Assembly (NCBI RefSeq): GCF_030295975.1 | Contig: NZ_AP027364.1 | Coordinates: 2,046,001-2,110,000, forward strand | DNA: 64,000 nucleotides | Reading direction: 5' to 3' | Origin: Thalassotalea atypica | GTDB lineage: Bacteria > Pseudomonadota > Gammaproteobacteria > Enterobacterales > Alteromonadaceae | Part shown: in pieces, positions 54,703 through 64,000 of the stretch | Position numbering within the stretch: position 1 is the first letter of the stretch | Layout: each line of letters starts with the position of its first letter | Notes under the pieces: generated by a model | Told to the model about the DNA's origin: nothing | The model's database searches: none | What the model saw: the letters and a program-made list of their open reading frames with translations, nothing else | Position numbers and translations under genes: made by a program

Positions 54703-55419
54703 ATGATTATAAAATTGAAAAAATCGTTAGTATTTCCCATTACATCAATCATTATGGCTGGGAATGTATTGGCACTTCCTTTAGCGACAGCCAATATAGC
54801 TAAGCCAAACATTACCTTGCTTAATGAAAATTCAAGTAGCGTTAAAAAAGCGAGTCAAGATGAAATTGATAAAGCTAAGTTATTGGAAATATTAAGTAAA
54901 ATTACTTCCTTTACGGCTGATTTTGAACAAAGTATCTATGATGAGGAAAGTAACGCGTTACAAGTATCTATAGGGAATATTATCGTTAAGAAGCCAAACC
55001 TTGTGAATTGGCACACAAAATCTCCCGATGAAAATCAAATACTTTCTGATGGTAAGTCACTATGGTTGTTTGATCCATTTATCGAACAAGTTACCGCGTA
55101 TGCTTTAGATGCGTCTTTGACTAATACGCCGATTTTACTACTTTCGAGTAATGACCAATCCTTGTGGCAACAATATGATATAAAACAAACGGCCATAATG
55201 GAATTTGTGATTAAATCAATCGATGATAACTCGCAAGTCAAAGAATTAACGATAGTATTTGATGAAACTGGTACAGCGATCAAAAAATTTATCATATTGG
55301 ATGCAACAGGACAGCGCAGTGAAATAGCTTTATCTGCTTTTACGTTAAACCCCGCATTAAGCAATCAGATATTTAATTTCGTTGTACCAGAAGGTGTTCA
55401 ATTAGATGACCAGCGATAA
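54703..55419 (+). CDS. lolA: Outer-membrane lipoprotein carrier LolA
   Basis: The 238-residue periplasmic chaperone has an N-terminal signal region (IIKLKKSLVFPITSIIMAGNVLALPLA) and then the LolA fold: ITSFTADFEQSIYD, the strand-rich VKKPNLVNWHTKSPDENQILSDGKSLWLFDPFIEQVT and the C-terminal [15 protein letters not shown]. It shuttles lipoproteins from LolCDE to LolB. It is longer than E. coli LolA by about 35 residues, mainly between signal and mature fold. Its 3' end overlaps rarA by 14 bp. Confidence 0.93.
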   Translation: MIIKLKKSLVFPITSIIMAGNVLALPLATANIAKPNITLLNENSSSVKKASQDEIDKAKLLEILSKITSFTADFEQSIYDEESNALQVSIGNIIVKKPNLVNWHTKSPDENQILSDGKSLWLFDPFIEQVTAYALDASLTNTPILLLSSNDQSLWQQYDIKQTAIMEFVIKSIDDNSQVKELTIVFDETGTAIKKFIILDATGQRSEIALSAFTLNPALSNQIFNFVVPEGVQLDDQR

Positions 55420-56758
55420 CGGTACCTTAGACTTATCATTTGAAGAGCAGGGAAGCTTTAAACCGCTAGCGGCAAAGCTACGACCTAAGCAATTAAGTGA
55501 TTATGTAGGTCAACAGCATATCTTGGGCAAAGGCTCGCCTTTACGCGTCGCAATTGAAAACAAACAATGTCAATCGGTTATATTTTGGGGACCTCCTGGC
55601 ACAGGCAAAACAACGCTTGCAGAGATAATCGCGACGCATTCTGATGCCGAAATTGAACGAGTATCAGCGGTAACATCAGGCATTAAAGAAATTCGACAAG
55701 CCATTGATAATGCCAAATCACGTCTAATTCATCATCAACAACGAACTGTTTTGTTTGTTGATGAAGTACACCGCTTTAATAAAAGCCAACAAGATGCCTT
55801 TTTACCACACATAGAAGATGGCACGGTTATTTTTATTGGTGCGACCACAGAAAACCCAGCATTTGAGCTTAATCGAGCACTATTGTCGAGAACACGCCTA
55901 TACACACTTAATAAGTTAACAGCGCAAGACCTTGAATTAGTACTGAAAAAAGCAATAGAAATAGAACAGGTCGATCGAAATTGTACGGTTGAATTTCAAC
56001 AACAAGCAAAAAAAAGCTTAGTTACCATCGCTAATGGCGATGCGAGGCGGTTGCTTAATCTCTTTGAGAATTGTCTTGATATTTATCCGAGTGAAACACT
56101 AATAAACATCAATGAAGCGTTAATACTGGAAATCAGCGGCAGTAATATCCCGTTGTATGATAAAGGTGGTGATGCTTTTTATGATTTGATTAGTGCATTT
56201 CATAAATCTGTACGGGGCTCCGACCCTGATGCTGCCTTGTATTGGTATTCAAGAATTATTATTGCAGGTGGCGATGCTTTGTATGTTGCTCGTCGGCTGC
56301 TCGCCATTGCTAGTGAAGATGTGGGTAATGCAGATCCTCGTGCCTTGCAAATTGCTATTAGTGCTTGGGATACATTTCAACGTGTTGGACCGGCTGAAGG
56401 AGAACGCGCTATTGCCCAAGCTGCAGTCTATATGGCACTTGCACCTAAAAGTAATGCCGTATATACAGCATTTAAACAGGCACAAACGTTAGCGAAGGAA
56501 ACATCAGCTTTGGAAGTACCGTTTCACTTAAGAAATGCGACGAGTTCAATAACTGAAAAGCTTGGTCATGGAGCTGGTTATAGGTACGCTCATGATGAGC
56601 AGAACTCATTTGCGGCTGGCGAGAATTATTTCCCGCCAGAAATAGCAGATACTAGGTTGTACCAGCCAACGGACAGGGGATTGGAAAAACAGCTCAAAGA
56701 AAAACAACGATACCTTGATGAATTAAATAGGCAAAGTGATGAGCAGCGCTATAAGTAA
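55406..56758 (+). CDS. rarA: Replication-associated recombination ATPase RarA
   Basis: The 450-residue AAA+ protein shows [20 protein letters not shown], Walker [14 protein letters not shown] (about residue 59), Walker [16 protein letters not shown], sensor [18 protein letters not shown] and the C-terminal tetramerisation part ([19 protein letters not shown]). RarA (MgsA) acts at stalled replication forks. Start at 55406 overlaps the end of lolA, and its own end overlaps crcB, so three genes are translationally coupled. Confidence 0.95.
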   Translation: MTSDNGTLDLSFEEQGSFKPLAAKLRPKQLSDYVGQQHILGKGSPLRVAIENKQCQSVIFWGPPGTGKTTLAEIIATHSDAEIERVSAVTSGIKEIRQAIDNAKSRLIHHQQRTVLFVDEVHRFNKSQQDAFLPHIEDGTVIFIGATTENPAFELNRALLSRTRLYTLNKLTAQDLELVLKKAIEIEQVDRNCTVEFQQQAKKSLVTIANGDARRLLNLFENCLDIYPSETLININEALILEISGSNIPLYDKGGDAFYDLISAFHKSVRGSDPDAALYWYSRIIIAGGDALYVARRLLAIASEDVGNADPRALQIAISAWDTFQRVGPAEGERAIAQAAVYMALAPKSNAVYTAFKQAQTLAKETSALEVPFHLRNATSSITEKLGHGAGYRYAHDEQNSFAAGENYFPPEIADTRLYQPTDRGLEKQLKEKQRYLDELNRQSDEQRYK

Positions 56759-57134
56759 TCTAAATTTGTATTTTTTCGTTGCCATAGGAGGAGCCTGCGG
56801 TGCCAGTTTACGGTTCTTTTTTTCACAAATAATCTTAAATTGGCTCGGAAAAGGATTCCCTTTTGCAACATTGATGGTTAATATTTCCGGCTCGTTTATA
56901 ATGGGCCTTTTATACGGGTTGATTGAACAAGGTACAATTGAGCTTGGTGTATATCGCACGCTCATAGGAATAGGGTTTCTAGGTGCCTTTACCACATTTT
57001 CAACGTTTTCATTAGATACTTTGTTGCTGATGCAACAAGGTGAAATTTTTAAAGCAATGGCGAATATTGTTTTTAATGTTGTGTTTTGCGTGAGCGCTGC
57101 GGCATTAGGAATGTTTATCGTCTCTAACCAATAA
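56736..57134 (+). CDS. crcB: Fluoride channel CrcB/Fluc
   Basis: The 132-residue membrane protein has four helices: [19 protein letters not shown], then [40 protein letters not shown] and [12 protein letters not shown]. The NxSG-F (N-I-S-G-S-F) and TTFSTFS signatures form the dual-topology fluoride pore. It exports F- to protect the cell. The start overlaps rarA by 23 bp; a later Met is absent before the first helix, so the overlap is likely real. No fluoride riboswitch is visible upstream, since the gene is embedded. Confidence 0.93.
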   Translation: MMSSAISNLNLYFFVAIGGACGASLRFFFSQIILNWLGKGFPFATLMVNISGSFIMGLLYGLIEQGTIELGVYRTLIGIGFLGAFTTFSTFSLDTLLLMQQGEIFKAMANIVFNVVFCVSAAALGMFIVSNQ

Positions 57135-57142
57135 ACAAGTGA

Positions 57143-58446
<1,304 letters not shown>

Positions 58447-58479
58447 ATATATAGACAATCATATTCATGTCGATTTGAT

Positions 58480-58516
58480 AAATGCCAGTATGCTGTGTGC
58501 TACTGGCATTTTTGTT
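58480..58516 (+). terminator. Second terminator after serS
   Basis: AAATGCCAGTA pairs with TACTGGCATTT around TGCTGTGTGC, followed by a T-rich run, about 45 bp beyond serS. Together with the first it makes a double stop. Confidence 0.8.
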
Positions 58517-58627
58517 TTCAGTGGTTTTGAATGTGTTTTAACGAAACAATACTTTTGATCGAATTAAAAAAGGCTATCTCAGGTCATATCTGCTGTAAGC
58601 GTTATCAACCGTATAAAAGAGGGTGTT

Positions 58628-59110
58628 TTGTTTAAAAGTCTTGCCATACAAACAATCATATTTATCTGCATTTTTCAGTTTACTTCATTCATTCGTGAAA
58701 CCAGTATGCTTTCGACGGATAGCCCTGTTAATACAAACCATACATTGCCAACGTTACATGGTGAAGAAATTACCCTGAGTTCCGACAATAAGCCTTTGGT
58801 GGTGTATTTTTTTGCGCCTTGGTGTCAAGTCTGTCACGCAAGTATTGGTAATTTACAATCTATTTATGAAAAGAACGATGCTATTGATGTGATAGCGGTT
58901 GCTATGGATTTTACATCTCAAGCAGAAGTAGAAAAATTTACCCGCCAGCATAAATTAACCTTTCCAATCGCACTGGGCGATCATCGCACCAAATCAAATT
59001 TTAAGGTACAAGGTTACCCCAGTTATTATGTTATAAATGAACAAAATTTAATCGCTAGTAAATCAATGGGCTACTCCACAGAGCTAGGGATCTACTTAAG
59101 ATCACTTTAA
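58628..59110 (+). CDS. Thioredoxin-like thiol-disulfide protein (TlpA/ResA type), membrane-anchored
   Basis: The 160-residue protein starts at TTG 58628 behind a good AGAGGG site; no ATG precedes the membrane segment (KSLAIQTIIFICIFQFTSF). The periplasmic part has a redoxin fold with the redox pair FFAPWCQVCHA, VIAVAMDFTSQAEVEKFT and the cis-Pro loop GYPSYYVIN. Proteins of this group reduce disulfides in periplasmic proteins or in cytochrome maturation; the target here is unknown. It stands alone between serS and the M14 gene. Confidence 0.85.
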   Translation: MFKSLAIQTIIFICIFQFTSFIRETSMLSTDSPVNTNHTLPTLHGEEITLSSDNKPLVVYFFAPWCQVCHASIGNLQSIYEKNDAIDVIAVAMDFTSQAEVEKFTRQHKLTFPIALGDHRTKSNFKVQGYPSYYVINEQNLIASKSMGYSTELGIYLRSL

Positions 59111-59177
59111 CGCTTCTGATCTAATAGTTGTTTGTGTACACTTAGGCTTTCATTACTGATGGTATAAGAATTAAGTT

Positions 59178-60302
59178 ATGCAAATATCTGATAATTTTGA
59201 TAGCGGCAACATTCGTGTAATCGATATCTCTGATCCAAAAAATATCCAACTAGAAATTAAAAAAGATAACCAATCTGAATTTTACCAATGGTTTCACTTT
59301 AAACTGCATAACAATGAGCATCAAGAGCACGTAATGCATATTAATAATGCAGGTCAATCAGCTTATATTGAAGGCTGGGAAAATTATCAAGCCGTAGCGT
59401 CTTATGATCGTGAGCATTGGTTTAGAGTACCTACAGAGTTTGATGGCGCTAAACTCACCATCAGCTTTATGCCAGAACACGACTCTATCTATTTTGCCTA
59501 CTTTGCACCATATAGCTACGACCGTCATCAAGACCTCATTCACAATGCTCAGTTACATATTGATTGTCAGTTACAGGTGTTAGGGCAAACTCATGATGGC
59601 CGTGATATGTCTCTGTTAAAAATTGGAGAAGAAGGCGAGGGTAAGAAAATTATATGGTTAACGGCAAGACAGCACCCCGGTGAGTCTATGGCCGAATGGT
59701 TTATGGAAGGTTTTATTGACCGTTTACTCGATGAAGACGATGGTGTTGCGCGTTCTTTGTTAGATAATGCCGTGTTTTATTTAGTGCCCAATATGAACCC
59801 AGACGGGAGTGTTAGAGGCCATCTTAGAACCAATGCAATTGGTGTGAACTTAAACCGTGAGTGGCAAGAGCCTTCAATGGAAAAATCACCAGAAGTATTC
59901 CTCGTTAGAAATAAGATGAAAGAAACCGGCGTTGATATGCATCTTGATATTCATGGTGATGAAGCATTGCCGTTTAACTTTGTTGCGGGCTGTGAAGGGT
60001 GCCCTTCATATGACGAAAGACATCATCAACTAGAAGAGAAATTTAAGGAAATACTTCTCGCGGTTACCCCAGAGTTCCAAGATGACAAAGGATACGACAA
60101 AGATGAGCCGGGTAAGGCTAATCTGACAGTGGGTAGTAATTGGGTAGGCGAGAATTTTAAATGTTTGGCTTATACCGTAGAAATGCCTTTTAAAGATAAT
60201 GATTTATTGCCTGACTATGCTGTAGGTTGGTCGGATGCACGCAGTGCAATATTTGGCCGTGATATGCTAACGGCAATATATCATGTTGTAGAAAGTATAT
60301 AA
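59178..60302 (+). CDS. M14-type cytosolic carboxypeptidase
   Basis: A 374-residue protein: an N-terminal beta-sandwich (residues 1-120) followed by a zinc carboxypeptidase domain. Zinc ligands are visible as His166 and Glu169 in TARQHPGESMAEWF and His255 or His259 in HLDIHGDE; NPDGSVRGHLRTNAIGVNLNREW supplies substrate-binding Asn/Arg, and TVEMPFK the general base Glu. This arrangement is that of the cytosolic carboxypeptidase (AGBL/Nna1-like) subgroup, with members in Shewanella and other marine bacteria. It may remove C-terminal residues from peptides or proteins; bacterial role not known. Confidence 0.88.
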   Translation: MQISDNFDSGNIRVIDISDPKNIQLEIKKDNQSEFYQWFHFKLHNNEHQEHVMHINNAGQSAYIEGWENYQAVASYDREHWFRVPTEFDGAKLTISFMPEHDSIYFAYFAPYSYDRHQDLIHNAQLHIDCQLQVLGQTHDGRDMSLLKIGEEGEGKKIIWLTARQHPGESMAEWFMEGFIDRLLDEDDGVARSLLDNAVFYLVPNMNPDGSVRGHLRTNAIGVNLNREWQEPSMEKSPEVFLVRNKMKETGVDMHLDIHGDEALPFNFVAGCEGCPSYDERHHQLEEKFKEILLAVTPEFQDDKGYDKDEPGKANLTVGSNWVGENFKCLAYTVEMPFKDNDLLPDYAVGWSDARSAIFGRDMLTAIYHVVESI

Positions 60303-60346
60303 CCAATTAATTTTACTAATAATTATAATAATTCGGAGTTTAAATT

Positions 60347-61825
60347 TTGTTAGAATTCGTTCAATCACTAAATAGTGTGATTTGGAGCCCAGCGCTTATT
60401 TACTTATGTTTAGGTGCAGGTTTGTTCTTTTCCATCATTACACGCTTTGTACAAATCAGGCATTTTCGAGAAATGTGGCGTCTGCTGCTATCAGGCAAGA
60501 GTTCAGAAAAGGGGATTTCATCGTTTCAAGCACTAGCCGTATCTCTTTCTGGTCGCGTCGGTACCGGTAATATTGCAGGCGTTGCCGCTGCAATTGGTTT
60601 TGGTGGTCCGGGTGCTGTTTTTTGGATGTGGGTCGTTGCCTTTTTAGGCGCTGCAACAGCGTATGTTGAATCGACTAATGCACAAATATACAAAGAAGAA
60701 GAAGACGGTATTTATCGTGGTGGTCCAGCTTATTACATTGAAAAAGCTATGGGACAAAAGTGGTATGCATGGATATTTGCTTTTTCTACTATTCTAGCGT
60801 GTGGAGCGTTACTTCCAGTAGTGCAATCAAATGGTATTGGTGACTCACTTGTTAACGTATTTGGTAATGGTGGAACAGTTAATTCTTTCTTAGGTGAACT
60901 GGCGTTAACTAAAGTATACGCAGCGGTTTTCATCGTATTACTGTTAGGCTTTATCATTTTTGGTGGTGTTAAACGCATTGCTAGCTTTACGCAGGTTGTC
61001 GTGCCGTTTATGGCATTAGCTTATATTATCATTGCCTGTTCAATTATTGCGCTTAACCTTGATATGTTACCTGGCGTGGTTTCTTTAATCATTACTGATG
61101 CCTTTTCACCTATGGCTGGTGTAGGCGCAGCTATTGGTTGGGGCGTAAAACGTGGTGTTTATTCAAACGAGGCGGGACAAGGTACTGGCCCTCATGCAGC
61201 AGCATCGGCAGAAGTAGACCACCCTGCGCAACAAGGTTTAGTTCAAGCATTCTCAGTGTATATTGATACTTTGTTTGTATGTTCGGCTACAGCGTTTATG
61301 ATCTTGATAACACAGCAGTATAATGTTGTGCCTGATGGAGCGACTGAAGCTATAGTTAGTAATATCGCTTTAGCTACGGAAATTAATGGACCTGCATTTA
61401 CTCAACTAGCCGTAGATAGTGTATTACCGGGTGTAGGTAAACCATTTATCGCCTTAGCCTTATTTTTCTTTGCTTTTACCACCATCTTGGCTTATTTCTT
61501 TATCGCTGATAATAATATTTCTTATATCAACAGAACCTTTAAGAAACCATTCCTTCGGTTTGTCTTAAAAATCGGAATTATGGCAGCAGTATTCTACGGT
61601 ACCGTAGCTGAACCAAGCGCTGCTTGGGTATTAGGTGATATTGGTGTTGGCTTAATGGCATGGTTAAACATCATAGGTATATTAATAATATTCTTTATGG
61701 CAAAACCGGCAATCAAAGCCTTAAGAGATTACGAAGCGCAACAAAAAGCTGGTGTTGAAAAATACACCTTTGATCCTGAAAAGCTTGGGATTAAAAACGC
61801 AGAGTTGTGGCAAAACAAAAAATAA
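60347..61825 (+). CDS. Sodium/alanine symporter, AGCS family
   Basis: The 492-residue transporter (start TTG 60347, GGAG 8-10 bases before) has about 11 membrane helices. AGCS marks: FQALAVSLSGRVGTGNIAGVAAAIGFGGPGAVFWMW continues the family's first signature (described by its place at residues 63-100), RGGPAYYIEKAMG, and SNEAGQGTGPHAAASAEVDHP. It imports alanine or glycine with sodium. With ald at 50393, the window has both uptake and oxidation of alanine, although they are not in one operon. Confidence 0.92.
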   Translation: MLEFVQSLNSVIWSPALIYLCLGAGLFFSIITRFVQIRHFREMWRLLLSGKSSEKGISSFQALAVSLSGRVGTGNIAGVAAAIGFGGPGAVFWMWVVAFLGAATAYVESTNAQIYKEEEDGIYRGGPAYYIEKAMGQKWYAWIFAFSTILACGALLPVVQSNGIGDSLVNVFGNGGTVNSFLGELALTKVYAAVFIVLLLGFIIFGGVKRIASFTQVVVPFMALAYIIIACSIIALNLDMLPGVVSLIITDAFSPMAGVGAAIGWGVKRGVYSNEAGQGTGPHAAASAEVDHPAQQGLVQAFSVYIDTLFVCSATAFMILITQQYNVVPDGATEAIVSNIALATEINGPAFTQLAVDSVLPGVGKPFIALALFFFAFTTILAYFFIADNNISYINRTFKKPFLRFVLKIGIMAAVFYGTVAEPSAAWVLGDIGVGLMAWLNIIGILIIFFMAKPAIKALRDYEAQQKAGVEKYTFDPEKLGIKNAELWQNKK

Positions 61826-61851
61826 TGAATTAATTATAAATTAATCAAGAT

Positions 61852-61878
61852 AAAACGCCCGCAAGGGCGTTTTTTTTG
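61852..61878 (+). terminator. Terminator after the symporter gene
   Basis: AAAACGCCC / GGGCGTTTT with a GCAA tetraloop and a T run, 27 bp past the stop codon; the GCAA tetraloop adds stability. Confidence 0.9.
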
Positions 61879-61914
61879 GTTAAAATACAGCATAAAATTT
61901 TTATAGAGAAAACT

Positions 61915-62241
61915 ATGGCCATAATTAACTGTCCTGCTTGCAATAAGAAAATTTCAGATAAAGCTAAAACTTGTAACCATTGCAGTGTTGCGTTACAAAA
62001 TATTGATCAAGACAAATTAAAAGCTATAGAACTCGAACAGCGTCTTAAGAAAAAGCAGTCATTAATGAATCAATCGTTTTTTGCCATGCTGCTTTTTTGT
62101 GGTGGTTTTTTATTCTTATTTTGGCAAAACGCCCAACCTGGTAGTTGGCAGTATATTACCTCAATTACGAGTACAGTCCTTGGCTTTATTATGTACCTTG
62201 TAACTCGTGTTAGGCTTATCCTCATAAAGCGGAAAAAATAG
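61915..62241 (+). CDS. Zinc-ribbon membrane protein
   Basis: From ATG 61915 the protein has 108 residues: an N-terminal zinc ribbon (INCPACNKKISDKAKTCNHC, two C-x2-C pairs), a short coiled region (KAIELEQRLKKKQSLMNQ) and two membrane helices (FFAMLLFCGGFLFLFW, ITSITSTVLGFIMYLVT). A longer reading from 61876 has no support because it starts inside the terminator. Function unknown; it is five bases upstream of the YeaC-like gene and may be co-transcribed with it. Confidence 0.8.
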   Translation: MAIINCPACNKKISDKAKTCNHCSVALQNIDQDKLKAIELEQRLKKKQSLMNQSFFAMLLFCGGFLFLFWQNAQPGSWQYITSITSTVLGFIMYLVTRVRLILIKRKK

Positions 62242-62246
62242 ACATT

Positions 62247-62522
62247 ATGGATTTAATACAAGTAGTTGATAATTTAACTGAAGAGATGTATTTACGTTTT
62301 AAAAGTGCAGTAGAAACAGGAAAGTGGCCTGAAGGAGCACCTGTTGAGCAAAGCCAACGTGAATCCGCAATGCAAATAGTAATGGCGTATCAAGCACGTC
62401 GACTCGACATGGATGAAATTTTCTCGGTTGGCTCTAACGGTGAAATCGTTGACAAGACTAAATCTCAATTAAGAAGAGAGTTCAAAGAAAAAGACTCTAT
62501 TGCTAGGTTTAAAGATTTATGA
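62247..62522 (+). CDS. DUF1315 (YeaC-like) protein
   Basis: A 91-residue soluble protein matching the YeaC/DUF1315 family: ITTEM-like NLTEEMYLRFKSAVETGKWPEG opening, SQRESAMQIVMAYQARRLD core and a charged C-terminus (LRREFKEKD). Function not known. Its stop overlaps the ATG of the next gene (ATGA), so the two are translationally coupled, as commonly seen for this gene before a DUF349 protein. Confidence 0.88.
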   Translation: MDLIQVVDNLTEEMYLRFKSAVETGKWPEGAPVEQSQRESAMQIVMAYQARRLDMDEIFSVGSNGEIVDKTKSQLRREFKEKDSIARFKDL

Positions 62523-64000
62523 TTTTTTCTAAATTATTCAATTCTAAAGCGCAGTGGCAACACAAAAACAGTAATATTCGTATTGCGGCTATCAAAGACG
62601 AACTTCAATTATCAAATAGCCAGGATGTGCAAGTACTTAAGCGACTAGCATCCGAAGACGAAAATGATCTTGTTCGACGAAGTGCGTTAATCAAATTAAA
62701 TGACTTTTCCGTTTGGCTAAAGGCATTTGAGCAAGAGAAAAATAGCAGCGTAAAGAATTTTGCATACGATAATTTGATCAATATCTTAGCCAGTGATTCT
62801 TCTGATGTGTATTCAAAAGAAAATAAGCTCTCTTATATTGAGCAACATATTACCACTAGCATGGCTGAAAAAGTGTTAGAGAAGGCCAATTGTAGTACGA
62901 TCATAATTGCGCTGATTGATAAAATTAACAAACCTCAGACATGGCCCAGCTTGTTTGTGAAGAAAACTGATCTTACTGTGCAGCAGTATATTTTAAGTCA
63001 AACATCTGACATCAATACACTAGAAAAATTACTTAAGAAAGCGGATGGTGACGCAGTTAAGTCGTTGATCAAAGAAAAACTTGCAATTATAGCACTGGAA
63101 AAAGAAAAGCCGGTTAAGTTGTTAAAAGATACGCAAATGGTGTTGTCTAAACTGTTAGCTTTAAAAGAACAAAATGATTACGAATTAGTGTTAGAAAAAA
63201 GAACCTTGTTAAATGATGAGTGGAATTGGTTAGTACAGGATTTTGCTTGTTTATCTCAATCAGATAAAGAACAAGCATTAATTAAATACAGCACCATCAA
63301 TGAACAATTAGATAAAGCCTTTGCTCACATAAAAGAGCAGTTTGAACAAGCCCAGATCGTTAGAAAGCTTGATGAGCAAAAAGAACAAACTATAAAGGAA
63401 TTTAGGGAAAAACTGTCTACTTATAACCAGTTAATTGCTAATGCGGTATTTGAAAACCAAGAGATTGATGAAATTGCTTTAAAAAATGAACTTGATGAAA
63501 TCCTGGTCGAAATAGAGCATTCAGCGCTCAATAACAAGGAAAAATCAAATTTTACTGAACAATTTAGTAAGCAATTACAAAAATTAGAACAAATTCCAGA
63601 GATAGCTGAGTCTGTTACAAAAGCGACACACCTTATTTCTAAAATTTCTCAACAGTTGCCTCCAGAAACGATGGAACAGTTTACTGAACGTTCAGCTTAT
63701 TTTAATGAGTGGCAAAAACAATGGCGAGCAGTTGAAGCGGTCATTAGTGGTGTGATTCCTCAATCTATCGCTGATGCTAAAGCTCAGATTGACAATCAAT
63801 GGCGAGAGGCATTGGCACCATTACAAAAAGAACAAAAACAATTGTTCAATCAGGCTCAAAAGAAAGTAGCAGAATTAAAACGGTTGATATCTACAGGTAA
63901 ATACAATGCTAGCTTTGGCGTTTTCAAACGACTTAAAAAAATATTTGAACAATTATCTAACCACCACCAGCACCGTTTACAACGTGACTATGATCAATTA
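62519..64000 (+). CDS. DUF349 family protein, 3' end outside window
   Basis: The frame opens at ATG 62519, overlapping the previous stop by four bases, and stays open for 494 codons to the window edge, so the gene continues rightward. The N-terminal part starts MIFSKLFNSKAQWQHKNSNI, with helical HEAT-like segments (VQVLKRLASEDENDLVRRSA). From about residue 375 the sequence becomes a long charged helix with repeated features of DUF349 (FNEWQKQWRAVE, NQWREALAPLQKEQKQLFN, LKRLISTGKYNASFGVFKRL), where W-x(3)-W spacing is typical. Proteins of this type are common in gammaproteobacteria; their biochemical role is not established. Confidence 0.85.
   Translation, partial: MIFSKLFNSKAQWQHKNSNIRIAAIKDELQLSNSQDVQVLKRLASEDENDLVRRSALIKLNDFSVWLKAFEQEKNSSVKNFAYDNLINILASDSSDVYSKENKLSYIEQHITTSMAEKVLEKANCSTIIIALIDKINKPQTWPSLFVKKTDLTVQQYILSQTSDINTLEKLLKKADGDAVKSLIKEKLAIIALEKEKPVKLLKDTQMVLSKLLALKEQNDYELVLEKRTLLNDEWNWLVQDFACLSQSDKEQALIKYSTINEQLDKAFAHIKEQFEQAQIVRKLDEQKEQTIKEFREKLSTYNQLIANAVFENQEIDEIALKNELDEILVEIEHSALNNKEKSNFTEQFSKQLQKLEQIPEIAESVTKATHLISKISQQLPPETMEQFTERSAYFNEWQKQWRAVEAVISGVIPQSIADAKAQIDNQWREALAPLQKEQKQLFNQAQKKVAELKRLISTGKYNASFGVFKRLKKIFEQLSNHHQHRLQRDYDQL

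Overview
The window looks like chromosome of a marine gammaproteobacterium of the Alteromonadales, most likely Colwelliaceae (Thalassotalea/Colwellia-like). This rests on gene order and protein type: uvrY-uvrC-pgsA-tRNA, cspD/clpS-clpA-infA-bpt-aat-trxB, lrp-ftsK-lolA-rarA-crcB-serS, rlmKL-glutaredoxin-uup-DUF3466-rmf-fabA, and a long acyl-CoA catabolic operon. Base composition is moderately AT-rich. The genus is inferred; no rRNA is present.

Layout. (1) 1-5981 is an accessory block of membrane and secretion-type genes: a protein cut by the left edge, a DUF4157 (HExxH) protein of the kind found near extracellular contractile injection systems, a pentapeptide-repeat membrane protein, an orphan chemoreceptor-like sensor domain and a bacterial pentameric ligand-gated ion channel homologue. 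(2) 6103-6468 is a DUF2750 gene. (3) 6543-19722, minus strand, is a 12-gene operon-like run for acyl-CoA catabolism: CoA ligase, two acyl-CoA dehydrogenases, three SDRs, MaoC hydratase, thiolase, APH-type kinase, patatin, MDR reductase and histidine phosphatase, with a divergent LysR gene at 19884. (4) 20888-24196 is a mixed stretch: an orphan cytochrome oxidase subunit III/IV-like pair, a decayed acetyltransferase-like gene, a membrane protein, a Tat-exported intradiol dioxygenase-like protein and a zinc-ribbon protein. (5) 24253-24997, minus strand, is an initiator tRNA array with four intact copies, one copy whose three loop regions have been replaced by longer AT-rich sequence, and one truncated copy. 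(6) 25375-36152 is core genome: rlmKL, uup, DUF3466, rmf, fabA, uvrY, uvrC, pgsA. (7) 36301-37240 is a cluster of eight tRNAs (Gly x4, Leu x3, Cys). (8) 37566-42829 holds a large chemoreceptor with a duplicated sensor, a TorF-type porin, a periplasmic binding protein and an SGNH hydrolase. (9) 43070-58435 is core genome: icd, cspD, the N-degron proteolysis genes clpS/clpA/bpt/aat, infA, trxB, ald, lrp, ftsK, lolA, rarA, crcB, serS. (10) 58628-64000 holds a thioredoxin-like protein, an M14 carboxypeptidase, a Na+/alanine symporter, two small proteins and a DUF349 protein cut by the right edge.

How genes work together. The 6.5-19.7 kb operon can activate an acid to its CoA ester, desaturate, hydrate, oxidise and thiolytically cleave it; its kinase plus acyl-CoA dehydrogenase pair suggests use of 4-hydroxyacyl-CoA substrates. 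ClpS, ClpA, Bpt and Aat together make a complete bacterial N-degron pathway in one locus. The most unusual signals are the loop-replaced initiator tRNA copy and the ion channel/DUF4157/pentapeptide block at the left end.
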